The notes beneath the pieces were generated by a model. It was not told the origin of the DNA. It saw only the letters and a list, made by a program, of their open reading frames with translations, and searched no databases. From assembly GCF_031178525.1 (NCBI RefSeq), contig NZ_JAPSJA010000006.1:1-34055 (forward strand): 34,055 bases of DNA, given 5' to 3'. Positions 24,028 through 32,218 of the stretch are shown here, in pieces. The stretch is from Microbacterium sp. Its GTDB lineage: Bacteria > Actinomycetota > Actinomycetes > Actinomycetales > Microbacteriaceae. Made by a program: the position numbers and the translations under genes. Each line of letters opens with the position of its first letter. The first letter of the stretch is position 1.

Positions 24028-24412
24028 ATGCCGGTCTTCGATCACCTCGGAATCACCGTCGACGACGCCCGCGCGGCGTCGCGCAGTTCGATCCGATCTT
24101 CCGCGCCCTCGGGTTCGAGCGCACCGACGCGGACGCCTCGGCGTCGTGGTGGAGAGAGGGCGAGACGGAGTTCATCCTGATGCCTCCCCGCGAGGAGGGC
24201 ACGGGTCCGCACGTGCACGGAAGGGTCGGATGGCAGCACCTCGCGTTCGCCGTCGACACGCGTGAAGACGTGGATCGCTTCCATGCGATCGCGCTCGACG
24301 CCGGGTGGACCGCCGTGCGCGACCCGAAGCCGTATCCGCGGTTCAGCGCCGGACGCGCGTCGGGCGCAATCGAGGGCCGCCCGCCGGCTTCTGCATCACG
24401 ACGTTCGCGCCG
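24028..24412 (+). pseudogene. VOC/glyoxalase-like protein, frameshifted
   Basis: The ATG at 24028 begins MPVFDHLGITVDDARAA, a clear VOC-superfamily start. That frame then turns into arginine/serine nonsense. The homologous continuation QFDPIFRALGFERTDADAS is in the frame beginning at 24081 and runs through WWREGETEFIL, GWQHLAFAVDTREDVDRFHAIA and DPKPYPRFSAG. A single missing base around 24073-24081 (GCGGCGTCG in place of GCGGCGGTCG) explains the shift. Near 24371-24386 the similarity appears to change frame again (GFCITTF in the third frame). The end is uncertain and overlaps the tail of the opposite ThrE-type gene. It is either a decaying gene or sequencing error in a GC-rich stretch. Function, if intact, would be an unassigned metal-dependent VOC enzyme. 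Confidence 0.7.
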
Positions 24413-25821
24413 CCGGCCGTCGGGCGCGACACGGCCCGGCGGCGGGCCTCCGCGCCGCCGATCGTGCGGCCGATCGGCGACCCGAGGAACAGCCCGAGCG
24501 TTGCCCCCGCGGCGAGCGCGATGCCGACCATCCCGGCCGTGATGAGGGACGAGGTCGCGAACAGGACGTGCTCGGCCTCCCCACCGGCCTCGACGAGTCC
24601 GAGCAGCCCGCGGAAGACCGCGGCTCCCGGAACGAGCGGCAGGATGGCCGCCGTCGTGACGGCGACGGACGGGACGTGCAGCCGGTGCGCGATCACGGCG
24701 CCGACCACGCTCGCCACGAGCGCGCCCGCGAAGCTCGCGGAGGCCTGATCCAGGCTGGCGGCGCTCACGAGCGCGAATCCCGCCCACGCGATCATGCCGA
24801 GCAGCGCGCTGACCACCACGATCCGGATGCCCGCGCCGTTGAACACCGCGACCGCGACCGCGACGAGCACGGCGCCCGCGAACTGCGCCGGGAGGGGCCC
24901 GAGCGGCAGCGGCTCACTGGGCGGCTGCATGCCGATCGACAGCGTGCCGGCGAGCTCGAGCCCGACGAGGATGCCCAGCACCACGCCGAGCGTCTGCACG
25001 GTGAGTTCGAGGATGCGTCCGCCGGCGGTGAGCGAGAACCCGTCGATCGCATCCTGCGCGGCCCCGACGACCGCGAGACCGGCGAGCATGAGGACGATGC
25101 CGGAGGAGACGACGATCGTCGCCTTCACGTCCGAGAAGGGGTCGACGCCCATGCGCGCCAGCATCGCAACGAGCACCGTCACGGCCGTGAGCACGAACGC
25201 GCCCGCGATCTGGCTGAAGAACAGCGGCACCTGCAGCCGCGCGAGCCCCGCCTGGGTGAGCGCCACGGCGAGCGCCGCAACGAACGTGACGGCGAGGATC
25301 TGCAGGGAGGCGCCGAACATCATGCCGACACCGACCGCGAGCAGCGCCTGCGACAGGATCACGATGGGCTGGCGGTAGCGGAACGGTGTGCGCCGGATCT
25401 CGTGGAAGCGGCTGCGCGCGGCGCCGAGCTCGAGCCCGTCGTCGATGTCGCGGACGAGCGCCTGCAGGGCCTGCAGCTTCGAGTGATCGGGAACCGCCGA
25501 GCGCACCACGCGCATCAGGGTGATCGGCCAGTCCTCGCCGTGCCGGTGATCCGATACGGACACCGAGTTGAAGGTCACATCGACGTGCACGCTGCGCAGC
25601 CCGTAGGCGCGCGCGATCCCGAGCGCGGCGATCACGACCTCCTTGGCGGACGCGCCCGCGGAGAGCATCACCTCGGCCACCCGCATCGCCAGGTCCATGG
25701 CGCGCAGCGCCATCTGGTCGTCGATGACGGGCAGCGCCTCGGTCGCTGTGCGATCCGAGGGATCCGCGTGGATCGCCCGTCGCACCGTGTCGATCATCCG
25801 CCAACTGCGCTCGCGAACCAT
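24343..25821 (-). CDS. Threonine/serine exporter family (ThrE-type) membrane protein
   Basis: A 492-residue inner-membrane protein. Residues about 35-170 form the DUF1212/ThrE N-terminal domain (LSAGASAKEVVIAALG, VDVTFNSVSVSDHR); about ten hydrophobic segments follow, matching the ThrE carrier and its C-terminal ThrE_2 part. Export of threonine or serine is the family role; substrate here is not shown. The ATG at 25821 (MVRERSW) follows GGAG by 11 nt, and M9 at 25797 is an alternative; the track extends 65 residues further through the marR end. The last 25 residues (from PTAGGANVV) are read antisense to the frameshifted VOC gene, so the natural stop may be different. It lies 52 bp behind marR on the same strand. 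Confidence 0.85.
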   Translation of the reverse strand: MVRERSWRMIDTVRRAIHADPSDRTATEALPVIDDQMALRAMDLAMRVAEVMLSAGASAKEVVIAALGIARAYGLRSVHVDVTFNSVSVSDHRHGEDWPITLMRVVRSAVPDHSKLQALQALVRDIDDGLELGAARSRFHEIRRTPFRYRQPIVILSQALLAVGVGMMFGASLQILAVTFVAALAVALTQAGLARLQVPLFFSQIAGAFVLTAVTVLVAMLARMGVDPFSDVKATIVVSSGIVLMLAGLAVVGAAQDAIDGFSLTAGGRILELTVQTLGVVLGILVGLELAGTLSIGMQPPSEPLPLGPLPAQFAGAVLVAVAVAVFNGAGIRIVVVSALLGMIAWAGFALVSAASLDQASASFAGALVASVVGAVIAHRLHVPSVAVTTAAILPLVPGAAVFRGLLGLVEAGGEAEHVLFATSSLITAGMVGIALAAGATLGLFLGSPIGRTIGGAEARRRAVSRPTAGGANVVMQKPAGGPRLRPTRVRR

Positions 25822-25873
25822 GCATCCATTTTCTCCGATGCGGCTGACGGTCCTCTCCGCGAAGCGGCGGTGC

Positions 25874-26383
25874 TCAGTCCCCGCTCGCGGTCTTCCTGCG
25901 CCGTCGCGGCGACGCCGACCGCGGCGGGGTCTGACGCATGTGATCGCGCGCGCGGCCCAGGATGTCGGCGAGCGCTTCGACGTCGGAGCGGGACAGCGCG
26001 GCGAACAGCAGCTCATCGAGCAGCGCGACGTGGCCGGAGAGCACGCGCCCGAGCACGGACCGCCCGTCGTCGGTGAGGGAGACCACGATGCTGCGCTCGT
26101 CCTCGGCAGACGGTGTGCGCGTGACCAGCCCGCGCTTCTCCAGTGTCTGCGCCTGGTAGGTCAGGCCGCTGCGGCTGTACACGACACCGTCGGCCAGGTC
26201 TGTCATCCGGCGACTGCCGGCGGGTGAGTCGCCGAGGGTCGCCAGGAGCTGGAACTGCACGTAGCTGAGCCCTCCGGCGTCCTGCAGCTGCTGCTCCACC
26301 GCGTGCTTCAGCAGGCTGCTGGCCTCGATCAGCGCGAAGTACGCGCCCAGCTGGACGGGGTCGAGCGACGGCGTGGACGACAT
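25874..26383 (-). CDS. MarR family transcriptional regulator
   Basis: A 169-residue winged-helix DNA-binding dimer. Helices and wing are visible as SYVQFQLLATLGDSPAGSRRMTDLADGVVYSRSGLTYQAQTLEKRGLVTR, and DERSIVVSLTDDGRSVL is the typical MarR wing. No Cys occurs in the protein, so a ligand-responsive rather than thiol-sensing mechanism is likely. The basic C-terminus (SPRRRRKTASGD) is an addition. The start ATG at 26383 is preceded by TACGAT at 6 nt, a leaderless-type promoter. It is divergent from the quinone oxidoreductase; three matching inverted repeats between them are the presumed targets, with autoregulation through the first. Confidence 0.93.
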   Translation of the reverse strand: MSSTPSLDPVQLGAYFALIEASSLLKHAVEQQLQDAGGLSYVQFQLLATLGDSPAGSRRMTDLADGVVYSRSGLTYQAQTLEKRGLVTRTPSAEDERSIVVSLTDDGRSVLGRVLSGHVALLDELLFAALSRSDVEALADILGRARDHMRQTPPRSASPRRRRKTASGD

Positions 26384-26395
26384 GGCGACATCGTA
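26384..26395 (-). promoter_or_regulatory. Leaderless-type -10 of marR (TACGAT-N6-ATG)
   Basis: On the minus strand TACGAT (26395-26390) is followed by GTCGCC and the marR ATG, with no Shine-Dalgarno sequence. Operator copy 1 covers the spacer region just upstream. Confidence 0.6.
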
Positions 26396-26398
26396 TCA

Positions 26399-26418
26399 AT
26401 GCTTCTCATTCGAAACAG
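26399..26418. promoter_or_regulatory. MarR operator copy 1
   Basis: TGCTTC-N6-GAAACA, a degenerate copy of the repeat TTGCTTC-N6-GAAGCAA. It lies between the -35 and -10 positions of the marR promoter. Confidence 0.6.
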
Positions 26419-26438
26419 TTGCTTCCACTTCGAAGCAA
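26419..26438. promoter_or_regulatory. MarR operator copy 2
   Basis: TTGCTTC-CACTTC-GAAGCAA, a perfect inverted repeat directly abutting copy 1. Its TTGCTT (26419-26424) is also the probable -35 of the oxidoreductase, 17 bp before TACGGT (26442-26447). Confidence 0.75.
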
Positions 26439-26455
26439 TGCTACGGTCATTCCAG

Positions 26456-26475
26456 TTGCTTCGAATCCGAAGCAC
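26456..26475. promoter_or_regulatory. MarR operator copy 3
   Basis: TTGCTTC-GAATCC-GAAGCAC, one mismatch in the arms, with the same 6-nt spacer. It sits at about +2 to +21 of the oxidoreductase transcript, where binding would block initiation or elongation. Confidence 0.7.
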
Positions 26476-26493
26476 CAACGGAAGGAAGACATC

Positions 26494-27432
26494 ATGAAGG
26501 CAGTACGGTTCCACGAGACGGGCGGCCCCGAGGTCCTGCGCTATGAGGACGTCGAGCGGCCCACGCCCGGTCCTGGCGACGTCCGCATCCGTGTCGCCGG
26601 CTCGGCGTTCAGTCCGGCGGACGGCGGCATGCGCGGCGGCTTCCTGCCGATCCCGATCACGCTTCCCCACATTCCGGGCTACGACGTCTCCGGCACGATC
26701 GACGCGCTCGGCGACGGTGTCGACGGGCTGCGTGTCGGCGAGGACGTCGTCGGCTTCCTCCCGATGGCGGCGGACGGCTCCGCGGCGCAGTTTGTGATCG
26801 CTCCAGCGCAGGCGCTCGTGAAGGCACCGACGTCGATCCCGCTGGCCGATGCGGCCGGTCTGCCGTCGGTCGGGCTGACCGCCTCACAGTCCCTCTTCGA
26901 GGCCGGCCGCCTCACGGCGGGCCAGCGCGTGCTCATCAACGGCGCGGGCGGACCGGTCGGCGGGTACGCCGTGCAGCTCGCCAAGCGCGCCGGGGCGTAC
27001 GTCATCGCGACCGCGAGCCCGCGTAGCCGCCGGATCGTCGAGGCCGCGGGGGCGGACGAGATCATCGACCACACCGAGACCTCACTGCGGGAGGCGGTCA
27101 CCGAGCCGGTCGACGTCCTGCTCAACCTCGCGCCGATCACGCCCGACGGCTTCGCCGCCCTGGTCCCGCTCGTGCGCGACGGCGGCGCGGTCGTGTCCAC
27201 CACGCCCACCGTGCCGACGCCCGGCGACGAGGCGCGAGGCGTGCGCGCCGTGACGATCTTCGTCCACCCGGACGCGGACGTCCTCTCGGACCTGGTCTCT
27301 CTCATCGACAGCGGCGAACTGCACGTCGAGATCGCCCGACGCGTGCCGCTGAGCGAGCTCCCGGCCCTGCACGCGCAGGCCGATGCCGGCCAGGTCCACG
27401 GCAAGGTCGTGATCATCCCGCCCGCGGCATGA
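26494..27432 (+). CDS. Zinc-independent quinone oxidoreductase, NADP-dependent MDR family
   Basis: A 312-residue medium-chain dehydrogenase/reductase. The GroES-like domain covers about 1-120 (MKAVRFHETGGPEVLRYEDV, HIPGYDVSGTI), and the Rossmann domain begins at INGAGGPVGGYAVQLAK (about 150). There are no Cys ligands for catalytic or structural zinc, which fits the quinone oxidoreductase/zeta-crystallin branch that reduces quinones or enones with NADPH. The ATG at 26494 follows GGAAGGAAG, and homology starts there. It is divergent from marR and carries two operator copies in its promoter, so induction by electrophilic or quinone-like compounds is likely. A strong terminator follows. Confidence 0.92.
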   Translation: MKAVRFHETGGPEVLRYEDVERPTPGPGDVRIRVAGSAFSPADGGMRGGFLPIPITLPHIPGYDVSGTIDALGDGVDGLRVGEDVVGFLPMAADGSAAQFVIAPAQALVKAPTSIPLADAAGLPSVGLTASQSLFEAGRLTAGQRVLINGAGGPVGGYAVQLAKRAGAYVIATASPRSRRIVEAAGADEIIDHTETSLREAVTEPVDVLLNLAPITPDGFAALVPLVRDGGAVVSTTPTVPTPGDEARGVRAVTIFVHPDADVLSDLVSLIDSGELHVEIARRVPLSELPALHAQADAGQVHGKVVIIPPAA

Positions 27433-27444
27433 CGCCCGGGTGCC

Positions 27445-27479
27445 GGAGGCCCTCGAACCCGCCGGGTTCGAGGGCCTCC
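27445..27479. terminator. Strong hairpin terminator after the quinone oxidoreductase
   Basis: GGAGGCCCTCGAACCC and GGGTTCGAGGGCCTCC form a perfect 16-bp stem with a 3-nt loop (GCC), 12 nt after the stop. The U-tract is missing. Confidence 0.85.
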
Positions 27480-27541
27480 TCCGATCGGTCAGGAACCGCG
27501 CGGATGACGCAACGCCGATCCGAGAACTGCCCGTGTCTTCA

Positions 27542-27766
27542 TCAGGGCCAGATCGCGGATGCGGCTGACAGCAGAAGTGCTCCGGTCAGTCCGAAGCCGA
27601 CCAGCATCGCGAGGCCCTTCACGATCATCGGCAGGCGACGCCGGTCGAGCAGGCGCCACAGCACCGCCGCACCCACCACGACGATGCCGCCGAGCGAACT
27701 GAGCGCGGCAAGCACCACCAGCACCCGCGAAGGCGCGGCTCGGTCTTCCGGTGCAGCGCCTTGCAT
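27542..27766 (-). CDS. Small two-TM membrane protein
   Basis: A 74-residue protein with two hydrophobic segments: VLVVLAALSSLGGIVVVGAAVLW and LAMLVGFGLTGALLLSAASAI, joined by a basic loop (RLLDRRRLPMIVK). No family recognised. The ATG at 27766 is preferred because AGGA lies 7 nt upstream; the track start (TTG at 27796) lacks a site. It is convergent with the quinone oxidoreductase and divergent from the next gene. Confidence 0.6.
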   Translation of the reverse strand: MQGAAPEDRAAPSRVLVVLAALSSLGGIVVVGAAVLWRLLDRRRLPMIVKGLAMLVGFGLTGALLLSAASAIWP

Positions 27767-27898
27767 GCTCACATCCTGGGCCCCATGACCGGACAAGTCA
27801 CCACCTCGTCAACAGGAGCGAACACGACTGCGCTTCTCGTGACGACGAAGGTTCGACACTATGGAGCTGGGAAGCTGTCGCTCGATCGATGAAAGGCG

Positions 27899-28393
27899 AT
27901 GATCCGCTTGCGCACGATCGCGTACCGCCCCTTCCACGCGGGCCTTCGGGCGATCCTGTTCGTGGGGCCGGCGATCCTGCTTCTCGTCGGCCTTCTCAAC
28001 ACCGCCTCTCCCGCCGGTTGGATCGTCGCCGGCGTGGCCGTCGCGATGCTCGTCGTCATCACCTTCTTCTCGGGCGTGCGCATCCGCGCCGACGAGACGT
28101 CGGTGGCCGTGTCCCTCGTCCCCTTCTGGGGCAAGCGACTCCGTTGGTCCGACGTCACGTCCGTCGTGGTCGAAGACGTCCGCCCGTTCGAGGACTTCGG
28201 CGGGTGGGGCATCAAGGGGACCCAGAAGAAGCACGGGATTCTGCTGAGCGCGGGCGACACCCGTTCGATCAGGTTCACGCTCATCGACGGGCGACGGTAC
28301 CTCGTCGCCGTCGGTGAGGGCGCCGAAGCAGCCGTGCGCGACCTCGCCGATCTTGCACCGCGGAAACCAGGTGACACCCGATTCGCGAAGTGA
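27899..28393 (+). CDS. Two-TM protein with a PH-like cytoplasmic domain
   Basis: A 164-residue protein. Two hydrophobic segments (about 18-38 and 43-62: ILFVGPAILLLVGLL and GVAVAMLVVITFF) are followed by a mainly beta region (VRIRADETSVAVSLVPFWGKRLRWSDVTSV ... TRSIRFTLIDGRRYLVAV) that looks like the bacterial PH-like fold found in many small actinobacterial membrane proteins. Function is unknown. AAAGG lies close before the ATG at 27899, only 2 nt away, so the exact start is less certain. The gene ends before the tRNA terminator on the other strand. Confidence 0.75.
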   Translation: MIRLRTIAYRPFHAGLRAILFVGPAILLLVGLLNTASPAGWIVAGVAVAMLVVITFFSGVRIRADETSVAVSLVPFWGKRLRWSDVTSVVVEDVRPFEDFGGWGIKGTQKKHGILLSAGDTRSIRFTLIDGRRYLVAVGEGAEAAVRDLADLAPRKPGDTRFAK

Positions 28394-28474
28394 ACGGAGC
28401 ACGATGTCGTGCGCTGTCTCGGGATGCGCGCCATCCAGCCGGAACGGACAAGACATCCGCCTCGATACGACAAA

Positions 28475-28505
28475 GCCCAGGCGGGAGACCTGCTCCCGCC
28501 TGGGC
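28475..28505 (-). terminator. Intrinsic terminator of tRNA-Pro
   Basis: A perfect 13-bp stem (GCCCAGGCGGGAG / CTCCCGCCTGGGC) with loop ACCTG is followed on the minus strand by TTTGTCGT. It ends transcription of the tRNA 7 nt upstream and may serve the PH-like gene from the other side. Confidence 0.85.
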
Positions 28506-28511
28506 GTGATG

Positions 28512-28585
<74 letters not shown>

Positions 28586-28678
28586 ATGCCCGCACTCTCG
28601 CGCGGACAACTCCCCTAGTCTACCGGGTCGCGGAACGTGCCGCGAACCGGCGCCCTCGCGCGTGTCCGGGGCCGGTCC

Positions 28679-28690
28679 TAGAGTGACCGC
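28679..28690 (+). promoter_or_regulatory. Leaderless-type -10 (TAGAGT-N6-ATG)
   Basis: TAGAGT at 28679-28684 is 6 nt before the GNAT gene ATG. No Shine-Dalgarno sequence is present. Confidence 0.58.
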
Positions 28691-29269
28691 ATGGTGGAGA
28701 TCACGACCAGGCCCGCCACGCTCTCGGAGTGGGACGCCGTGCAGGCTGCGCTCACGGGTGGTGGTGACGGTCGCTCGTGCCAGTGCGTGTGGCCGCTCCT
28801 GGCCAACCGGGAGTGGGACGCCACGACGGTCGAGGAGCGTCAGGAAATGCTGCACGAAGAGATACAGGCCGGCCCGCCCCCGGGCCTCGTCGCGTACGCG
28901 GACGGGGAGGCGGCGGGATGGATCCGCATCGGCCCGCGACCCGGTCAGCAGCGGATCGTGCGCAGCCGTGTCGTGAAGAACGGATCATCAGAGCCCCTGG
29001 ACGACGCGTCCGTGTGGGCCGTGACGTGCTTCTCGGTGCGCAAGGAGCCCCGACGCCAGGGAATCAACGTGGCACTGCTGGACGCCGCCGTCGCGTACGC
29101 GCGCGAAAGCGGCGCGCGGGTGATCGAGGGCTACCCCATCGCGACCGACACGACGACCGCGTCCGCGAACTCGCTGTTCGTCGGCGCACTGTCGACCTAC
29201 CTGAACGCGGGCTTTCGCGAGATCGCGCGCCCTACCGACAAGAGAGTGGTCGTCGCCCTCGAGCTGTAG
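28691..29269 (+). CDS. GNAT family N-acetyltransferase
   Basis: A 192-residue acetyl-CoA-dependent acyltransferase-like protein. CFSVRKEPRRQGINVALLDAAVAYARESGA supplies the beta4/alpha3 acetyl-CoA loop of the R/Q-x-x-G-x-G/A type. The GYPIATD stretch and the C-terminal LSTYLNAGFREIAR match GNATs that modify small molecules. The N-terminal third carries CQCVWPLL, a Cys-containing segment common in this subgroup. Substrate is unknown. The start is set by a leaderless-type promoter. The S4-domain gene follows 20 nt later with its own leaderless-type promoter. Confidence 0.87.
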   Translation: MVEITTRPATLSEWDAVQAALTGGGDGRSCQCVWPLLANREWDATTVEERQEMLHEEIQAGPPPGLVAYADGEAAGWIRIGPRPGQQRIVRSRVVKNGSSEPLDDASVWAVTCFSVRKEPRRQGINVALLDAAVAYARESGARVIEGYPIATDTTTASANSLFVGALSTYLNAGFREIARPTDKRVVVALEL

Positions 29270-29277
29270 CGGGTTCG

Positions 29278-29289
29278 TACGATGGACGG
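29278..29289 (+). promoter_or_regulatory. Leaderless-type -10 (TACGAT-N6-ATG)
   Basis: TACGAT at 29278-29283 is 6 nt before the S4-domain gene ATG and lies in the short gap after the GNAT gene, giving this gene an independent start. Confidence 0.58.
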
Positions 29290-29661
29290 ATGAGTGAGGG
29301 ATCCGTCCGCGTCGACGCGTGGCTGTGGGCCATCCGCGTGTACAAGACGCGGTCGGCTGCGACCACGGCCTGCCGCGCCGGGCACGTCCGTGTGAACGGC
29401 TCCCACGCCAAGGCGGCTCAGGCCATCCGCCCCGGTGACGAGCTGCGGGTGCGGATCAACGGATTCGACCGGATCCTCGTGGTGCGTCAGCCGATCGCCA
29501 AGCGTGTCGGCGCGACGGTCGCCGCGACCGCGTTCGAGGACCGCACGCCTCCCCCGCCGCCGCGCGAGTTCGCGGGCGTGGTCGCGGTCCGGGACCGCGG
29601 GGCGGGACGCCCGACCAAGCGCGAGCGCCGCGACCTCGACCGGCTGCGCGGCCGCGACTGA
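29290..29661 (+). CDS. RNA-binding S4 domain protein (Hsp15-like)
   Basis: A 123-residue protein. The S4 RNA-binding fold is residues about 5-70: VRVDAWLWAIRVYKTRSAATTACRAGHVRVNG, then KAAQAIRPGDELRV. The C-terminal part is basic (RGAGRPTKRERRDLDRLRGRD). This is the Hsp15/HslR-type architecture; the E. coli protein binds stalled 50S subunits carrying peptidyl-tRNA and helps rescue them. The same role here is inferred. Start ATG at 29290 is supported by a leaderless-type promoter and by homology. It is convergent with the NUDIX-NYN gene. Confidence 0.9.
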   Translation: MSEGSVRVDAWLWAIRVYKTRSAATTACRAGHVRVNGSHAKAAQAIRPGDELRVRINGFDRILVVRQPIAKRVGATVAATAFEDRTPPPPPREFAGVVAVRDRGAGRPTKRERRDLDRLRGRD

Positions 29662-29738
29662 GGCGGAGGCCGCAGACGGTCTGGGCGGTTCGACCGGCTA
29701 CGCCCGCTCACCCGACCGGGGGCCCCGTCATCGGGAAG

Positions 29739-30641
29739 TCAGGCAGACAGCAGGCCCGTCAGCCACCCGGCGCCCCGCACGGTCGCGCCGGCCTCCTCGG
29801 CGCGAGCACGCAGCTCGCGGTCGCTCGTGACGACCGTGACCGTGTGGCCGTCCTCGACCAGCGCCATGGTCTCGGACGCGATCGTGTCGTCACCCTCCCC
29901 CGCCGCGCGCACGGTGCGCACGCCGTCGACATCCATCACGTCGCGCGCCTGTCCCTCGACCACCACGACGAAGTCCGGGAACCAGTGCGTCGCTCCCAGG
30001 CCCAGCTCCAACGCCGGGACGCCGAGTGCGGCGAGGGCGGCCACGCGCGTCAGCAGGCGCTCCGCCGCGCCCGCGCGGTCCTTCCACCAGCCGTCGGGCA
30101 CCGAGCCGACCACGTTCGCGGCGTCGACGACAATCACGGGGCGCACGTGCAGCAGGTCGCGCAGGTGCTCCCAGGCGACGGCGAAGCCTGGGTGCAGCGG
30201 ACGCCGATCCACGTCATCGATGCGCGCCCACTCGACCGCGAAGCTCTCCGGGTCCGTCACCGCTCCGGCGAAGTGCTCGATCACATCCGCGATCACGGTC
30301 GTGTACGACCACACCTTGAGATCCAGCACGTTCGTGAAGCGCGGACGCACCGAGGCGATCGGCACGCCGGCCTCCTCCGCGGCCTCGCGCAGCGCCCCCG
30401 TGATGGGCGACTCCCCCTGATGCAATGCGCCGCCGGGCAGCGCCCACGTGCCGCCGAAATGGCTCCAGCCGACGCGATGCTGCAGCAGCACGCCACGCTC
30501 GTCGTCGAAGGCCATCAGCCCGGCCGCGCCGAAGCGCCCCCAGTACCGCTCGCCCGACTCGGTGACGACCCAGGCGTCACCCGGGTCGCGCGGGCCCGAG
30601 AACCGGGGCGGCTCTCCTGCGCGGGCTGGCTCGGTGGTCAC
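29739..30641 (-). CDS. NUDIX hydrolase fused to a NYN/PIN-like domain
   Basis: A 300-residue two-domain protein. Residues about 35-160 are a NUDIX hydrolase with a complete box GALHQGESPITGALREAAEEAGV (71-93 including the first Gly), which cleaves nucleoside diphosphate linkages. Residues about 168-300 look like a NYN/PIN-type nuclease domain: VIVVDAANVVGS (D173, N176), GEGDDTIA (D251, D252) and VTSDRELRARA (D274) supply the expected acidic residues. Substrates are unknown; an RNA 5'-end or nucleotide clean-up role is inference. The start GTG at 30641 has no Shine-Dalgarno sequence but CAGGCT lies 6 nt upstream, a near match to the leaderless pattern. It is 53 bp behind der on the same strand. 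Confidence 0.85.
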   Translation of the reverse strand: MTTEPARAGEPPRFSGPRDPGDAWVVTESGERYWGRFGAAGLMAFDDERGVLLQHRVGWSHFGGTWALPGGALHQGESPITGALREAAEEAGVPIASVRPRFTNVLDLKVWSYTTVIADVIEHFAGAVTDPESFAVEWARIDDVDRRPLHPGFAVAWEHLRDLLHVRPVIVVDAANVVGSVPDGWWKDRAGAAERLLTRVAALAALGVPALELGLGATHWFPDFVVVVEGQARDVMDVDGVRTVRAAGEGDDTIASETMALVEDGHTVTVVTSDRELRARAEEAGATVRGAGWLTGLLSA

Positions 30642-30694
30642 CCGTCCAGCCTGTCACAGCACCGCGAGGCGCGCCCCGTCGGAACGTAACGGAG

Positions 30695-32218
30695 CTACCG
30701 CTGGCGGCGCTCGCGCACGCGCATGTTGATCACGATGGGGGTGCCCTCGAAGCCGTACAGTTCGCGCAGGCGTCGCTGCACGAAGCGGCGGTAGCCGGGG
30801 TCGAGGAAGCCGGTCGTGAACAGCACGAACGTCGGCGGACGCGTGCCCGCCTGCGTGCCGAACAGGATGCGCGGCTGCTTGCCGCCGCGCAGCGGGTGCG
30901 GGTGCTCCGCGACCAGCTCGGAGAGGAACGCGTTGAACTTGCCGGTCGGGATGCGCTGATCCCACGACTCGAGCGCCGTCTCGAGCGCCGGCACGAGCTT
31001 CTCGAGGTGGCGGCCCGTCTTCGCGGAGATGTTGATGCGCGGCGCCCACGCCACGTGCGCGAGGTCGGTCTCGATCTCGCGCTCGAGCATGCGCCGGCGG
31101 TCGCCGCCGCGGCGGTCGTCCTCGAGCAGCTCGTCCCACTTGTTGAACGCGAGCACGAGCGCGCGACCCGACTCGAGCACGAGGTCGATGATACGGACGT
31201 CCTGCTCGCTGATCGGCTGGCTCACGTCGAGCACCACGATCGCGACCTCCGCCTTCTCGAGCGCGGCGGAGGTGCGCAGCGACGCGTAGAAGTCGGCGCC
31301 CTGCTGCAGGTGCACGCGACGGCGGATGCCCGCGGTGTCCACGAGCGTCCACAGCCTGCCGCCGAGCTCGACGATCTCATCGACCGGGTCGCGAGTCGTG
31401 CCGGCGAGCTCGTTGACGACCACGCGCTCCTCGCCCGCGGCTTTGTTCAGCAGCGACGACTTGCCGACGTTCGGGCGACCCAGGATCGCCACGCGACGCG
31501 GCCCGCCGATCTCGTGCTTCGCGACGGCCGAGACCTCCGGCAGCACCTTCATGATCGCGTCCAGCAGGTCGGCGACGCCGCGGCCGTGGATCGCCGAGAC
31601 GGGGTGCGGCTCACCGAGGCCGAGATTCCACAGGGCGTAGGCCTCGGGCTCGTGACGCGCGTCGTCGATCTTGTTGGCGACCAGGAACACCGGCTTGTCG
31701 GTCTTGCGCAGCAGCCTCACGACGTGCTCGTCGGTCGAGGTCGCGCCCACCATGGCGTCCACCACGAACAGGATCACGTCGGCGAGGTCGATCGCGACCT
31801 CGCTCTGGGCGGCGACAGAGCGGTCGATGCCCTTCGCGTCGGGCTCCCAGCCACCGGTGTCCACGAGCGAGAAGCGACGGTCGAGCCACTCCGCCTTGTA
31901 CGTGACGCGGTCACGCGTCACGCCGGGGGTGTCCTCCACGACCGCCTCGCGGCGGCCGAGGATCCGGTTCACGAGCGCCGACTTGCCGACGTTCGGGCGG
32001 CCGACGATCGCCACCACCGGAAGCGCCGGCAGGTACTCGATGCCGTCATCGCCGCGCTCGACGCCCGCGAGCAGCTCGGCGTCCTCCGCCTCGAGGTCGT
32101 AGTCCTCGAGACCCTGGCGCAGGGTCGCGGCACGGCGCTCGACGAGCTCCTCGTCCAACTCCGCCATGCGCTCGGCGAGCCGGTCCGGCTTGCCCTCGTA
32201 TTCGTCCTCAACGGCCAT
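30695..32218 (-). CDS. der: Ribosome biogenesis GTPase Der (EngA)
   Basis: Essential tandem GTPase acting in 50S subunit maturation. The 507-residue protein contains two G domains, [13 protein letters not shown] (about 73) and [14 protein letters not shown] (about 245). Each has a G3 motif (DTGGW, DTAGI) and the G4 motifs NKID and NKWD. The C-terminal KH-like domain ends [27 protein letters not shown] charged N-terminal extension of about 65 residues precedes the first G domain, typical of actinobacterial Der. The ATG at 32218 overlaps the cmk end by 11 nt, so it belongs to the tyrA-cmk-der operon. Confidence 0.97.
   Translation of the reverse strand: MAVEDEYEGKPDRLAERMAELDEELVERRAATLRQGLEDYDLEAEDAELLAGVERGDDGIEYLPALPVVAIVGRPNVGKSALVNRILGRREAVVEDTPGVTRDRVTYKAEWLDRRFSLVDTGGWEPDAKGIDRSVAAQSEVAIDLADVILFVVDAMVGATSTDEHVVRLLRKTDKPVFLVANKIDDARHEPEAYALWNLGLGEPHPVSAIHGRGVADLLDAIMKVLPEVSAVAKHEIGGPRRVAILGRPNVGKSSLLNKAAGEERVVVNELAGTTRDPVDEIVELGGRLWTLVDTAGIRRRVHLQQGADFYASLRTSAALEKAEVAIVVLDVSQPISEQDVRIIDLVLESGRALVLAFNKWDELLEDDRRGGDRRRMLEREIETDLAHVAWAPRINISAKTGRHLEKLVPALETALESWDQRIPTGKFNAFLSELVAEHPHPLRGGKQPRILFGTQAGTRPPTFVLFTTGFLDPGYRRFVQRRLRELYGFEGTPIVINMRVRERRQR

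Noticed and set aside
25874-26383. The MarR gene as the carotenoid operon repressor
   Set aside because: Its nearby repeats (TTGCTTC-N6-GAAGCAA) do not match the ACTAGCC-T-GGCTAGT palindrome at the idi promoter, and it is 6 kb away.
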